64,000 bases of DNA from Codonopsis lanceolata (lineage: Eukaryota > Streptophyta > Magnoliopsida > Asterales > Campanulaceae). Of the stretch, positions 45,790 to 57,740 are shown piece after piece (position 1 is the first letter of the stretch; every line of letters starts with the position of its first letter). Location: assembly GCA_013146195.2 (NCBI GenBank), contig CM028382.1:113201237-113265236 (forward strand). Direction: 5' to 3'. The notes under the pieces are model-generated. The model made no database searches. It saw only the letters and a program-made list of their open reading frames with translations, and was not told the origin of the DNA. A program made the translations under genes and the position numbers.

Positions 45790-46088
45790 GGTAGGGGCTT
45801 ACCATGTAAATGCACTATGGTGTAAAAATTAGCTAACACATAGGTGCAATACCAATTTGACAGAGTTTAGGCCTAAAAAAGTGAGTGTACCTTTCCTCTT
45901 CTGCCAGAAAAAGTTTATATAGGCCTGGCCATGAAGGCCATGATGAGAACCTTAACTGCATGAGCGTAACTGGCGGACACGTTTAAGGCCACGTCCGGAA
46001 CGTGGGGGTGGATTTCTCAGCATTAACTACTCACGTTTGGACGACTGTTAAGCATTCTTTCGAGCACGCTGAATCTGCTCGCTACACA
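45790..46088 (-). repeat. Presumed 3' LTR of element C
   Basis: On the minus strand the sequence opens TGTGTAGCGAGCAG (from 46088) after a GGGGCCAAG-type purine stretch, and has a TATA-like CTATATAAAC near 45922-45913. The far end is not recognisable, so the left boundary is only a guess. Confidence 0.45.
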
Positions 46089-46626
46089 CTTGGCCCCAGT
46101 CAACGGGCAGAAGGCTGCTTGCTTGATATGTCGGGGTGGCCAGAGATCTATCCCTGCTCACTTATGAGTTAAGCTCGCACGGTGATGCACGCACGTGATT
46201 CGTTCGTGACCATGATGATGGTGTGCCTGGCACATGACCGCTACTTGGACCTTTTGGGCTAGGCAGCTTAGTGGCCCTTTGCTTCTTGTCTGGCGAGCAC
46301 ACGTGCTCGGAGCTCGAAGCACAATGTTTTGTTCATGAAGGATGCATTGTCTGACCGTTGTAAGATTTGATCATTCTTGGTTTGAGTAAGACTTGGAGAG
46401 CAGGATGGATCTTGGATGCATAAGGGATCACTTCAACGGCTAGAAGAGCAGGAAGAAGATAGACGCGTATTGATGGGATGCTAGAGTGCAGCCGTCACTT
46501 GTAGGTTAAGGTTGCATGCGTACATCTTTCTTGAGGTGGCATTAAATGTAACGCCTCAGTTCCAGTGCCGTGTGTCCAGGAAGTCATGCCTGGAAAATTC
46601 TCTTCCCATCTTCTCTTCACCCACTC
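46089..46626 (+). other. Spacer upstream of the antisense gene of element C
   Basis: GC-richer than the surrounding host DNA and without a reading frame. It matches the 8631-9015 spacer of element A in position but not in sequence. Confidence 0.5.
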
Positions 46627-46634
46627 TATAAAAA
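46627..46634 (+). promoter_or_regulatory. TATA box of the antisense gene of element C
   Basis: TATAAAAA followed by a pyrimidine-rich leader (CTCTCCCTTCCTCTG). A leader intron is likely from GT at 46798 (CAACAG|GTAACTCC) to AG at 47148 (TTCTTGTAG), two bases before the ATG at 47150. Confidence 0.65.
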
Positions 46635-47149
46635 AAATCAACTCCTCTCCCTTCCTCTGTTTTCACAAACTCTTCAAACTTACAAACCACCTTCTTTCCT
46701 CCTTGCTTCTTTGAATCGTCGGTGCTTATTTGAAGCGTCAAGGTAGTAAACTAAACCAGAAGACTCAGTTGAAGTCGAAGATCTACCTCTACAACAGGTA
46801 ACTCCTCATCCTTAACCGTTTTTCTATCTTTATTTCATTTTCATTTCGTCCATGCTTAAACCCTAGCCTTGGGTTCACTGGGAGTTCACGACTTCTCTTT
46901 ACCCTTGCTTTCTGTTTTGATGTCGTTTATCATAAATCCCCCTTCCAAAATTTAAAGTTTCTGAGTTCATCTTGAATTTCTTTTCTGAATTTCGTATAAA
47001 CCCGATCACGCATATAGGTAGGAATCGAGGAAATTGAAAATAGGTTCCCTGCTCACTGGTTTGAGAGGTCAGACCCTAGCTGAAGGTTCTACCTATTCAT
47101 CCTTGTTTTTTCGGACAAGAATTAATGTTTGTTCCTCGATTCTTGTAGG

Positions 47150-50100
47150 ATGTCTTCCTGCGACGAGAGCGCTCAGAGATCGAAGGACGTAACTACGATC
47201 ATGGAGCTTCAAGCAAGCTAGAGGAAGGCTTTGACGTGGAATCAGACAGCTCTGAGCAGACTGAGGATGAAACCCCGATGGCCCCTGATGAAGCTCCTGA
47301 AATCCACGAGCAATAGTCTCCGATTGTATCCAACGAGCAAGATGTCGACGTTGAAGACGAGCAAGGCAGGGACCATAATGCACATGTTGGGGACGAGCAA
47401 GTATCAGCCGAGAATGATAGACGCTCTGGATCTGAGTCTTTGAGCACAAACGTCTCTCAAGAAAGGAGGAAAAAGGCTACTCGCCGAAAAGGCAAAAAAA
47501 CCGTGGTGGATGAACCGGCCTCGATGAAGTGGGATGACCTGACCTACGAGGAGATTGTGTCCGTCTGGTTCTAATCCCTAGGTATTGACCCGAAAAATTA
47601 CCGAGTGAGAGCCTTTGACTTAGATATTGAGAAAAACGACCATAACTAACAAGGGGACCGTATGGTCTTTTACTTTGACATCTTCCTGGTCGGCCTAAGG
47701 CTTCCCTTAGACCCCTTCATAGTCGAGTTCCTCCACTATAACAATACCCTCCCCTGCGATCTGACCCTTACCATAGTGAGGTTTCTGGTCGCATGTACGG
47801 TAGCCTGCAGGCTGCTTGGGTTTGAGCCTGATATGACCTTGTTTTGTAAATTGTTCCTGTTCTCGCTTGACAAAAAGAATGGACGCATAACGGGCCGCTC
47901 CAATCCAAATTACTTAAAGCTTCTGAGTGACAGTCCCAATAAAGTTGAAGCCTGGGACGCGAAAGCCCTTTGCCCCCTACTTAAGTGACATGGAGATCCC
48001 CAAATATGATAGAAACGCTTTCCGAGTTGGCGAACCAAAAAATAGCAAAGACATTTAGGACTCTGCTTGGCATGAAAGAAGGCAGAGGCGGACAAGACTG
48101 GGTGCTTGACTGGGAAGCCCTTACATCTGACCCCACCTCCTCGGCGAGTACTCGGTTGGCCGTGGGGGGAGGTAGAGCCAGGTCACTATTGGCCTTGAGA
48201 AGGGCCCTTGTTAGTCCCAAAGGGCACAATAATAAGCTAGATGGGGGGGGGGGATTGAATAGCTTATTAAACACTTAAAACGTTTCGTATTGATTCCTAA
48301 AACAAGAACTTGCAATCTATTGAAAAGATTGAAGTCGCGGAAGTCTTGCAAGGAAGAGATACTAAGTCTGCTGGTGAAGCACTACCGATAGACTTAGCTG
48401 GTTACTCAAGTTTGCTGCTAAAGGAATAAGTTAAAAGATATGAAAACAGTGTAAAGCAGTAAGTAAAGAACACATGTATTTTGAGATGGTTCGCACTATA
48501 AAGAGTGCTACGTCCACCACCAAGGCAGTCAACCTTGGATTTAAATGTGCACTATATTTTCCACTAGTTATATTACAGAAATGTCTAATGGATCGTGTAC
48601 AAAATATTTGACTTGTGTTTGGGGGTGGGGGTATTGAATATCTAGACAAAACAGAATATTCAACGTGTCGAAGAATAGTAGAAGGAACAACAATAAAAAG
48701 CAAATGATTAATGGTTGATGCAGATCTTGTTGTTGTTGTTGAGGACTTCGTTGATCAGTTGATGATCTCTTGAATGCACTGAGTATATAAAGCTTGATGT
48801 TGTTGTGAAGATTCAAAGCATTGTTTTCTTCAGTCTTTAATGACAATATTTATAGCTTAGGCATTCTTGAGATCGTTGGAGAAGATGAAGTGAATAACAG
48901 CTCTATTAGGTTGAATGCATTAAATGCCTAGAGCTGTTTGTTGATGATTTCGTCTTCAACTGATGCTGAGCAGGGAATGACAAAGAGTTGATTGTAGCAA
49001 CGGGTAGGTGAGAAATCATAGTTGCAGACCTGCAATAGTTGGTACAGTCTGTATGTGTCAGTCTGTTCACCTGCTCTATCACTTTTCAGGAGGCGAAAGT
49101 CTTCATGCTTTTTCGGTAAAGATGGAGGAACGTGTCTGAGAAGTCAGCGTTGATCTGGAGATGTTTTAATTCAAATTCAAACTGATTTAGGCTTGAATTA
49201 AATAATCGACTTAAGCTTTGAAGTCTGGAAGTCTTGAACACATCATGTTGTCCAAGTGCAGACAAGGTCTGCCGTTGGAGGCTGCTTGAAGTCTTCCGGT
49301 AAAGCCTTCAGCCGAAGTCTTCCGCTGAACCTGTGAAGTCTAGAAAACTATTCTAAGGAAAAGTTATATACACAGTTGCCACACTAACTGGTACGCAGCC
49401 CAATTAGCCACTAAGCATAGAACCTAATGTAATGAATGAACAAATGCAAATCAAGATACAATGAGAAACAACAGCCCTACCCATACTGGGGTAGCTGTAA
49501 TGGGGGGAGGTTCCCCAACGAGTGCTCTGATTGTGAGCGGGTTGGGACCAGTTGTACTCCTGCCTTCTCACTGAGTGGCGTGCTTGTTTTTATCTCTTTC
49601 CCTTGTACATTGTTTCTGCTCGAATTTTCCTGACCATTTTTTCCCTTGGAAATTAATTACATACATGAAGCAGCTCGAAGATACCTCCAGATTTCTACAA
49701 GCCATGAAGAGGGGGGCCACAAGGAGGAATAATCAACTGGCCACCCAGGAGCCAGCCTCCCTTCCCACAGTTCCTGCTGCATCCTTCTAGCAAGGAGCGA
49801 GCCGAGGCTGCACTGAGGCGAGAAGGGTGGCCCCTGCTGTCATCATTCCTCCGGCTACCACCGCTCTTATTGTCATTGCTCTTATTTCTGATGTTCCTCC
49901 GAGCGGCCATCAAACAAGAGGCATGTCATCGACCCTCCACGCTGAAAGGAGAACTCGATCACGAAGAGAGAGAGATGACCAAGGGACAACGTCTAGCTCC
50001 CGTATGCCCTCATGGCACAAAGAAGATGTTTTACACGCCCGAGTCTCACGAAGGCCGGCAAACTGATCGCTGAGATAGCCGACATGCCGAACCTTGAGGA

Positions 50101-50965
50101 TGCTCATCATATATAAGCGCGCTGGTCACCCCGCCACGGTTGGACTTGGGGTGATGAAAATGCTGCGCCACGATGGCCTCAGAAAAAGGAGCTGCGAACA
50201 TTCGAGCTCAGTCTTGATCGGAAAGATTGGGCTGTGCATGGCCGAGGTAGCCTTTACCTTCTTTGTTTATAAAAGTAAATAAGCCTTTCATGTTCTGTCC
50301 TTGACTTGTGTTTTTCATTTTCAGATGGTCACAAAGAATGAGCTGTTCTACGACCGGCTCATGGAACATCTCACTACCTCTGCCTTGCTGACCGTCAAGA
50401 AAATAAACTGGAGGAGCAAGTCAACACTCTCTGAGATGAATTGAAGCTGAGTGAGGAAAATGTTATCTCCAAGGTGACAGAGCTCTCCAAGGTTGAAGAG
50501 GAAAAGAAAACCATGGAATCCCACCTATATTGAGTTCGAGGCTCACGTCGAGGATGAGACCTACCCCTATTATCTCCAAGGGACAAATCATGTCCTTCAA
50601 CAGATAGTGAGCAGTCGGATAGAAGTGAAACCTGAGCTGCTTTCCGAAAATGGGGTACCAACACGCCCTTCTATTCCTATGCTCGCCCCGATCATGCAAT
50701 GGTTGAAGACAAGCTTGCTCTGCCCGCTCAATCTGATGTCCAGAAAGGTCTACCTACATGGAATCTACTTGAGGTCACTGAGAACACAGTGACATATCTG
50801 ATGACTCAGATATGGATGGCCCGATCTCAGGAGGCTGCGACCTTGGCTTCTCATATTGTTGGGGATGATGGTGAGGTGGTCGTCATTGATGGTGAGCAAA
50901 CTAGAGCCGAGGAAAGGGGGAATGCTTCTGAAGCTGAACCCTTGGAAAGTCCTTATGATAATTAG
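47150..50965 (+). pseudogene. Antisense gene of element C, homologous to that of element A, broken
   Basis: The first codons read MSSCDESAQRS, like MSSGSESS in element A. After a stop at 47219 other frames give an acidic region, a Lys-rich stretch (RRKKATRRKGKK), then the conserved core VFYFDIFLVGLRLPLDPF and RLLGFEPDMTLF (47662-47860). The copia LTR interrupts at 48209. Beyond it the CSDCERVGTSCTP motif (49520-49560) matches CLSCRNLRAEQPCP of element A. The second exon probably restarts at 49663 (MKQLED, compare MKGLDA). The third begins after the TTTTCAG at 50323 with a coiled-coil-like segment and an acidic end. Many stops show long decay. The function is unknown. Confidence 0.78.
48209..49473 (-). 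mobile_element. Solo LTR of a Ty1/copia element (probably SIRE-like)
   Basis: The 1265-bp insert has TG/CA ends (on the minus strand TGTTGTTTCTC...GGGACTAACA) and a perfect 5-bp target duplication GCCCT (48204-48208 and 49474-49478). On the minus strand it has a TATA-like CTATAAATATTG near 48850 and the C-run and GGGACTAACA end that I associate with SIRE-type LTRs. No internal region remains, as expected after LTR-LTR recombination. Confidence 0.88.
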
Positions 50966-51574
50966 GCCTTCTTTGTCGGCTTGCGTGCCATTACACTTCT
51001 TTTTTTCCTATCATGAACAATTTATATTTTATGTAATAACTTTACGTTTCGCATTGATATCATTACATCTTCTGCTATATAATTTCTCAACTTGTATGCA
51101 TGCTCGATTTACCGAGCTGGAATGTTTGAGCAACTAGTTCACATAACTTCTTAGATTTTAGGCAACCTAAAATCCAAGCTCACAAACCACTTGAAAACTT
51201 AGGCATAAGCTGAGATCCAAGGTCACGTTTCACTCATTCTTCAATCAAACCTTTTACAACCCATGCTCACCTTTGCAAGTAAGGACATCAATACTACCCT
51301 TGCTCACTTTCGCGAGCAAGGACACCCATTCCGTTGGTTCGCCACACCACGTGGTTTTAGATACAAATTAAGATCCAGACTCGAACACCAACCCTTTTTC
51401 AATGAGCATAAACATATCATGCTCATAAAAAAGGTATAATCGAAATAAAAATTGAACTTAAAAGATGAACTTTCACTGGAAATCAAACAAGCTCATTTAT
51501 TTCTTATAATAGCCATCATATAACCGATCTTACAGATGAGTAAAAAAATTACATCCTCTGCTCGGCTCTCTTCA
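50966..51574. other. Junction between the antisense gene and pol of element C
   Basis: The two genes converge here. It contains two palindromic units: a perfect one with arms CCTTGCTC and GAGCAAGG (51298-51321) and a decayed one at 51261-51288 (GCTCACCTTTGCAAGTAAGG). No reading frame of note. Confidence 0.7.
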
Positions 51575-52823
51575 CTAATAATACTTTTTCAGATGGTCAG
51601 CATGACATGGATGCTTCAACTCGCTACCTTCCTCTGTTCTTAGCATATAGGTCCCCTCTCTAACCACTCTCATAACTTGAAAAAGGGTCTTCCCAATTGG
51701 GAAAAAGCTTTCCCTACTTTGCTCGATGACCCGTTGCCTTAATTTTCTGAAGGACCCAATCGCCAATAGCAAAAGATCGACCTCGAACTCGCTTGTTGTG
51801 GTGAGCTATTGCTTGCTGTTTGTAGTTGGTCATTCTCATTCTAGATTCTACTCGTTTCTCCTTGAGGAGATCTAGTTTTGTAGCCATAGCATAATTATAT
51901 TTCTTTGTGCATCATAATAAGATATTATGTGATTTGGTAAATACATTTCAACTAGCGCCATTGCCTTTGAACTATATGCGAGGGAGAAATGTGTCTCGCT
52001 TGTAGGCCCCCTGACCGATGTTCTGACCGCCTACAATACTGCTAGTAATTCGTCTACCCACTTGCCAGCCTTATCTTCCAGACTTCTCGTAAGGGCGTGT
52101 AAGATCTGCTTGTTCGCTGCCTCTGCCTGACCGTTGCCTTGAGGGTATGCAACAGAAGACTTTTAGTGCTTTACACGCATCTGCTCGCATGCCTTCATGA
52201 ATTTTTATGAGAACTGGGTCCCATGGTTAGACACTATAGCTTGCGAAACCCCAAAATGACACCAAATGTGCTCGTGTACAAAATCGATCACATTCCACCT
52301 CGCTGATCGTGGACAATGCTTTAGCCTCCACCTATTTTATGAAGTAATCCACGGCCACCACTGCTTATTTGAATTTGGATCGAGCTAAGGGGAAAGGACC
52401 AATCAAATCTATCCCCCACATATCAAACAACCATAATGCCACTACGAGAGTTTACTCGGTAGAGGGTAGGCGATGGATGTCGGCATAACCTTGACACTAG
52501 TCACACAGCTTTACATACATTTCAACGTCATACCTCAAAGTGATCCAATAAAATCCCGCGGCCAGGACCTTTTCTGCCAACAAACGTTGCCTGAGATGTT
52601 CGTCGCACTTTCCTTCATGTATTTCCCCAAGTATACCCTTGGTCATCTCTGGTCGCACGCATCTGAGTAAGGGTCTCATATATGACCGTCTGTACAAGAC
52701 CCTATCTATGACGGAATATCTGCAAGCTCACTTATGTATCTTCCTTGCCTCCAACTTATCCTCGGGCAAGGTTCCCTGCTCGATATAATCCTCAGATCAT
52801 CGATCCAACACTTTGTAGCGGGC
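51575..52823 (-). pseudogene. Tat integrase remnant of element C
   Basis: From right to left on the minus strand: PLLRCVRPEMTKGILGEIHE, a zinc-module remnant (FYW...YVKLCD), DMWGIDLIGPFP near 52420-52385, VVAVDYF, then decayed core sequence. It ends with VRGRSFAIGDWVLQKIKATG (51800-51740), LFPNWE and HADHLKKYY at 51575. Numerous stops and frameshifts break it and the second catalytic Asp and Glu contexts are not legible. It ends at the same residues as element A. Confidence 0.85.
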
Positions 52824-53430
52824 TCAATGTCCATGATGACCTCCTTCTCTATTGCAGGCACTTCCAAGTATTCGATCATGACACAGATGTAAAAATTGAA
52901 TTTCTTCCTCAGCCATCTTGGAGAGATAATCAGCTCGCATGTATTCCTCATGGTCTATTCTGACTAACTCCCAGTAATCGAAATCCTTCAGGATTTCCTT
53001 AATCGACTCGCAGTATCGTATCAGGACCGGATTGTGAACTGCATAATCTCCTTTAACCTGATTCACGACCAGCTGTGAATCACTGTAAACCACAATCTCT
53101 CGAACACCAATGTCTTGTGCGAGCTCAAGACCAGCGATCATAACTTCATATTCGGCTTGATTGTTGGATGCTGGAAACTTAAAGCGCAAGGTTTTTTCGA
53201 ACTCTATATCTTGCTCGGGTGGTACCAATAGCAGGCCTGCCCCACTTCACAATTTGCTGGCAGCTCCGTCAACATGGAGTTCCCAACAATATTCTAGGCG
53301 AGGTCGATGAGGGGAGGCATGGGTAGGCCTGACCTGAGGAAGAATTTCTTCTTTGCTTGGAGTGTTGAAACTTGTTTATGCTACAAAATCTGCCAGGGCA
53401 TGTGCCTTTGTAGTTCGCAAAGGATTTTAG
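52824..53430 (-). pseudogene. Tat RNase H end and archaeal-type RNase H of element C, truncated
   Basis: Next to 53430 the minus strand reads ALADFVA, the end of the gypsy RNase H. Then come WELHVDGAAS and GAGLLLVPPE, and an open frame from 53228 with FPASNNQAEYEVMIAGLELA, YSDSQLVVNQVKGDY and MRADYLSKMA. The four catalytic acids (HVDG, AEYE, YSDS, RADY) are all in place. A stop and a frame change separate the first strand from the rest. Everything upstream, including RT, is lost at the border with element D. Confidence 0.9.
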
Positions 53431-54312
53431 TGTAACACCCCATATTTTAGTAAGTTTAATTATCTCATAATTATGTGCTTTAGTGCATGTTATAATTGAT
53501 TGGGCAATACTTTATTGACTTTTCTCAATTATATGATACTAAATAATACAAATATTAGTATTATAATAAATTTAACTAAGTTACGTTGACCATTTTTATA
53601 GTATCGAAATGTTATGTGGACTAAAATGCTAGAATTGTAATAACCAAATTGTTAACATTTAGGAATTAATTTTATATTAATTGGTGTAAGTTTGACTAGT
53701 CAATGCTTTGTTTTATCTTAAAATAATATCATAGTTTAATAAAAATGGCATTATATTAGTATGATTGGAGAAGTATCCCAATCTTATATCCTTAATTAAT
53801 TGGGTATTTCAAATGTTAAATAACATGTTATAAACTTTCTCTATGAACTGTCATCATGGTACACTTGATATGTTTCATTCATTCATAGCGTGCATAAGTA
53901 TAATGGAACTTTATTGAGTTAAATCTCATTATTTGTTTATTTGTTTTCCTTAGATCACAACCAGGCAAGGAAGTGATCATGAGCTGTTGAGGAGTGCCAG
54001 AAAGCAGGTGGTTATTATTTTGGGTAGTTGTGGGTCTTGTCGACCTACCTTTGTATAGAACTCTCAGTTGTTGTATACCTTCTTTTGGTGGAAGATTGGA
54101 TGTCTTCCTGTTATGTATAGATTGGTTGGAGTTTGTATAACTCGGGATAGTACTTCTTTTTGGTTTGTTGTATATAGTAGTGCAGCCTGGTTGGTGCTGC
54201 TCTTCTAGTTGTTGTTGGTTTTTCGGTTTTACATGTGGTTTAGTGTTAATATCAAACTCATCATGCCTGATTTTAGACTCCAGCTTGGGGGTTTTAATTT
54301 TGAGACGTGATA
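53431..54312 (+). repeat. 5' LTR of element D
   Basis: It starts TGTAACACCCC. The first 360 bases match the 3' LTR from 60738. The end is placed just before the primer site, at GACGTGATA, probably a mutated CA end. No TATA box stands out, and it lacks the promoter-like segment found in the 3' LTR, so an internal deletion is likely. Confidence 0.85.
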
Positions 54313-54316
54313 GTTT

Positions 54317-54329
54317 TGGTATCAGAGCC
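54317..54329 (+). promoter_or_regulatory. Primer binding site, initiator-Met tRNA type
   Basis: TGGTATCAGAGCC, the classic plant match to the initiator tRNA 3' end, four bases after the LTR. Confidence 0.93.
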
Positions 54330-54424
54330 TAGGTTAGGGCTTGTAGCCAGGAGACAATCCTTGGCCTAGGGTTGTAAATTAATTTGTGAATTGTTTGATT
54401 TGGGTTGGTTGTGTGTAGGTTTAG

Positions 54425-54823
54425 ATGGTCGAATCGAGAAACCGTGGGCATGGCTCTCATAGAGTTGGCTCAAATATCGTTAGTGAGGGAGTTGAGAGTC
54501 ATAACAATGCTCCTAATCAACGTGCAGGTGTGAGTTCCCCATTTTTCAACCTCTCCCCCGCGACTGAGAAGCGGGTGGTTTCAAAAAACCTTTCAAGCGC
54601 GTGGAATACGCCCGGCCTCAATTGTAGACTCAAAATATATTAACAAAGTCGCTATCTTTATTTTAAGAAGAAACAAAGAAAAAAAAACCAGATTTGTAAA
54701 AGGGTTCGGAGGCTAAGTTACGAGTTAGGAAGGGGTTAGGCACCCAACTTGCCATTTCGGTCTCAAAATAGGTTTTTTTTTTGGCTAAATATACTCTTTT
54801 ATAAAATTAAAAATTTAAATAAA

Positions 54824-54857
<34 letters not shown>

Positions 54858-57233
54858 TCCTTATCCTTGACGAAACCAAGAAGAGGGTAGCAGTAATAAC
54901 TAGTTTGATTCTGGGACAGCTCATGAGGTTCATATCGATCTATAATGCACCTATGCATCTACTATTGGGTAGACCTCATACAACAACGTTTCTATTTGTA
55001 CCGTATTTTTTTGTTTATTTTTTATTCAACTATTTTGCTTGTCCTTATAGCAGCCTCATTTTAGAGTTGCAAATATATTTTATAAAAATTTCACCATAAT
55101 AACGACTCAATTTTGTGCTATTTGTTATAGAATTTCAGGTAACATAATTGTTTATTTTGTGATATATGATTATTTTAAATAGCACTTTTAAAGCTAAAAA
55201 GTAAATAAACTTTAAAATACCTACCTCTTGAAGCGTGAGGTTTTAATCCCATACCAAACCTCATTCTGGTAGTCTTTAGGGTGCGCTCTCTCTGTCCTTT
55301 TGGGAGAGGAAGTCTTTTTTCTTTTGCTGGATTTCGGGCAGCATGACTGCTCCGTTTTATTGTTTTCGCCTTGGGATCCAGGCGGCACAACTACTTACTT
55401 TTGCTGCTTTTGCTTGTTTGCTTGCGTCTGAAATCGGGCAAAGCACCTGCTTACTTCTGCTAGATTTGACGTCTGGAATTGGGCAGGGCAATTGCTCTTT
55501 TTGGCTCTTTTGAACCGGTGAAATAGGGCGGAAACCTAGTAGGGTAATTAGCTAGGGTTCACTTTGACCAGAGAGTTCTAGTGTTTTAGGGAGAGATTTG
55601 GAAGTTTGGCAGAGCTTCGAGGCTAGAGGGAAAAATAACCTCGGCGTTCTCTCGGGAGAACTTTCACAGACTATGCGGTGAAATTTTTCTCACTATGTGA
55701 ACTATGTTTTTTCTGAGTGTCTAATGCCTTTTTTTATAAGCTGGGATCCGGGGTTCCTTCGCGGTTAAGTCTGATCAGCCGTGCTTCGATAGCTTGTACC
55801 GCACATTGAGAGAGTCGCACCAAAGGCCAACTGCAGTAGTGAACTTGAGGCTGTGGACGCGGCGCCCTGGATGGGTGTGGGTTGTGCCCACGCTTTTTTC
55901 CTTTCTTATTTTTGGCACTTTGGCCCCTGCAGTTCACTGTTTATGCATTCTTATTTTTCTTTTGCATTTTCAACCCTGTAACTTGACATTTGTTAGTCTT
56001 TTTAACATGTTTTGATATTTTATGACATGTCATATAACAGGAGTACGAAATTGGGGTGTCTACAGCAGGTGGTGCTCAACAGGGTGATATGGGTGGTTTG
56101 TATGATCTTATAGAAAGCAAGGGGCAACATTGGTAAGACATGGGCATCATTTGAAATAATGACTGATATGATGGCACAACAGTTTGAGGTTGGTAATAGA
56201 ATGGTAGAACAGCAGAACTTGCAACATGATTAGCATCAAAATCCTCCAACACCAATGAATAGTGGAGTTATCCAAGGGACAACTGCACTTGAGATATTCT
56301 TGAAAATGGGTCCAAGACTTTACAATGGTGAACCTGATGTGTTGAAAGTTGAAGGTTGGATTGGGAATATGGAAAAGATCTTCAGAACATTGGGTTGTGC
56401 AAAGGAAGAAAAAAGGTAATCTTTGCTAATTTAAAGATTGAAGGGGCAACAGATTATTTGTGGACATTGCTTAAAGATAAGGGAGATAGGGAAAGGACAT
56501 CGCAGACATGGGCTAATTTCTTACCTGAGTTCAAGAAGAAATTTATTCCAACAATAGTGCAACAACAAAAAGAGAAGGAATTCTTAGCACTGGAACAAGA
56601 GATGATGAGTGTGGCACAATATGAGGCTAAATTTACGTAACTAGTCATGTACAATACTCATATGATTACAACTGAAGAAAGGAAAATTAGTAAGTTTATA
56701 GAGGGTTTGAAGATAGAACTTCGTAACAGACTGGTTCCTTTTGAGATTATTGATTACCAGTTAGCAATTGAAGAGGGCCAGACATATTGAGAATGATCTG
56801 GATGCTCAGAGGCAGAAGAGAGCAACAATATCTAATCCACCAGCAGCACAAACAACGGGTAGGAGACAAGATGACTTTGGTAGAGGTAGCTATAATGCAC
56901 CTACAAGTAGAGGACCGGGGAATGTTGGTAATAAATGAGGTTTTAATAATCAGAATAGTGGTGGGCAAAGGCAACAACAACAAGTGCAATAGATTGGTTA
57001 TCAGATGGGTATGCAGCCAGGGCAACAATCCAGGGAAACTGCGAGCAGTACTAGTGCAATAACTAAACCATCAGTTGGGTCTGGCTGTAAATTTTGTAAG
57101 TCTCCACGACATACCACTGAGAATTTATGGGGTAGACAAGGAAGGTGTAGGGGTTGTGGTTCATCTGAGCATGAGCGTAATGATTGTCCTAAATGGAAGA
57201 TTCAGCTAGCACAGAGTCAGACTCAATCTACGG
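54425..57233 (+). pseudogene. Tekay gag of element D, split by a solo LTR
   Basis: The ATG at 54425 opens a short Arg/Gly/His-rich head. The frame is interrupted at 54529 by a solo LTR and resumes at 56070; with the LTR and one target copy ignored, the two parts are in the same frame. The Gag core follows with stops: GPRLYNGEPDVL, WIGNMEKIFRTLGC, KIEGATDYLWTL, FLPEFKKKFIP, FLALEQEMMSVAQYEAKF. The knuckle region has one intact CCHC box (CRGCGSSEHERNDC, about 57146-57187) after a degenerate one (CKFCKSPRHTTENL). Gag would form the particle; this copy has a stop at 56137 and others. Confidence 0.88.
54529..56064 (+). mobile_element. Solo LTR nested in the gag of element D (Ogre/Tat-type ends)
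   Basis: The 1536-bp insert starts TGTGAGTTCCCC and ends TTGGGGTGTCTACA, with a perfect 5-bp duplication GCAGG (54524-54528 and 56065-56069). Long LTRs ending GGGGTGTCTACA are, from memory, typical of Ogre-like Tat elements. It has a TA microsatellite at about 54829-54854. Orientation is inferred from the terminal sequence. No internal coding remains. Confidence 0.92.
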
Positions 57234-57740
57234 GTGAAGAAAGGTGCAGATGGGAAACCTAAAGTTCGAGGACGTGTGTTTGCCTTGGACCAGAAAAATG
57301 TTCTTGAGTCTACTTCTGTCATAGGAGGTATTCTTACTATTTGTGAGTCTAGGGCTCAGGTGTTGATAAACCCAGGATCATCTCATTCATATGGGGCATC
57401 TCATTTTGTGGATCATTTACATGTGCTTCCTTATGTGTTGCCTTATGTGCTAGAGGTTTCCACCCCAATGGGTGAGTGTGTGATAGCTAGTGTGGTATAT
57501 AAGGCATGTCATGTGTTTGTGGGTGACCACAAGTTTCCTGTAGATTTAATTGTCTTATCGATTCGGGATTTTGATGTTATTTTGGGGATGGATTGGTTAT
57601 GTTCATATCATGCTTGTATTGATTGCTATCATAAACTAGTTACTTTTAAATTCCGAATCAGCCTGAGTATCAGTTTTTAGGGAAAATGGGTGGTAGTAAG
57701 ATACATGTTATATCTTCATTGTAGGCTCGTAAATTGATCG
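57234..57740 (+). pseudogene. Aspartic protease of element D, catalytic Asp lost
   Basis: GRVFALDQKNV, then AQVLINPGSSHSY near 57355-57395, VDLIVLSIRDFDVILGMDWL near 57540-57600. In the active-site triad D-P-G the Asp codon has changed to Asn (AAC), which would abolish proteolysis. The frame ends at 57678. Confidence 0.88.

Larger units (their letters stand above)
45790..53430 (-). mobile_element. Element C: second Tat-type Ty3/gypsy element, decayed, reverse orientation
   Basis: On the minus strand the end of RNase H, the second RNase H and integrase run from 53400 down to 51575. On the + strand lies an oppositely oriented gene (47150-50965), then an LTR-like region at about 45790-46088. 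This is the same layout as element A, in mirror image. The 5' half (LTR, gag, protease, RT) is missing: element D begins at 53431, and no continuation is seen beyond it. A copia solo LTR interrupts the antisense gene. Confidence 0.88.
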
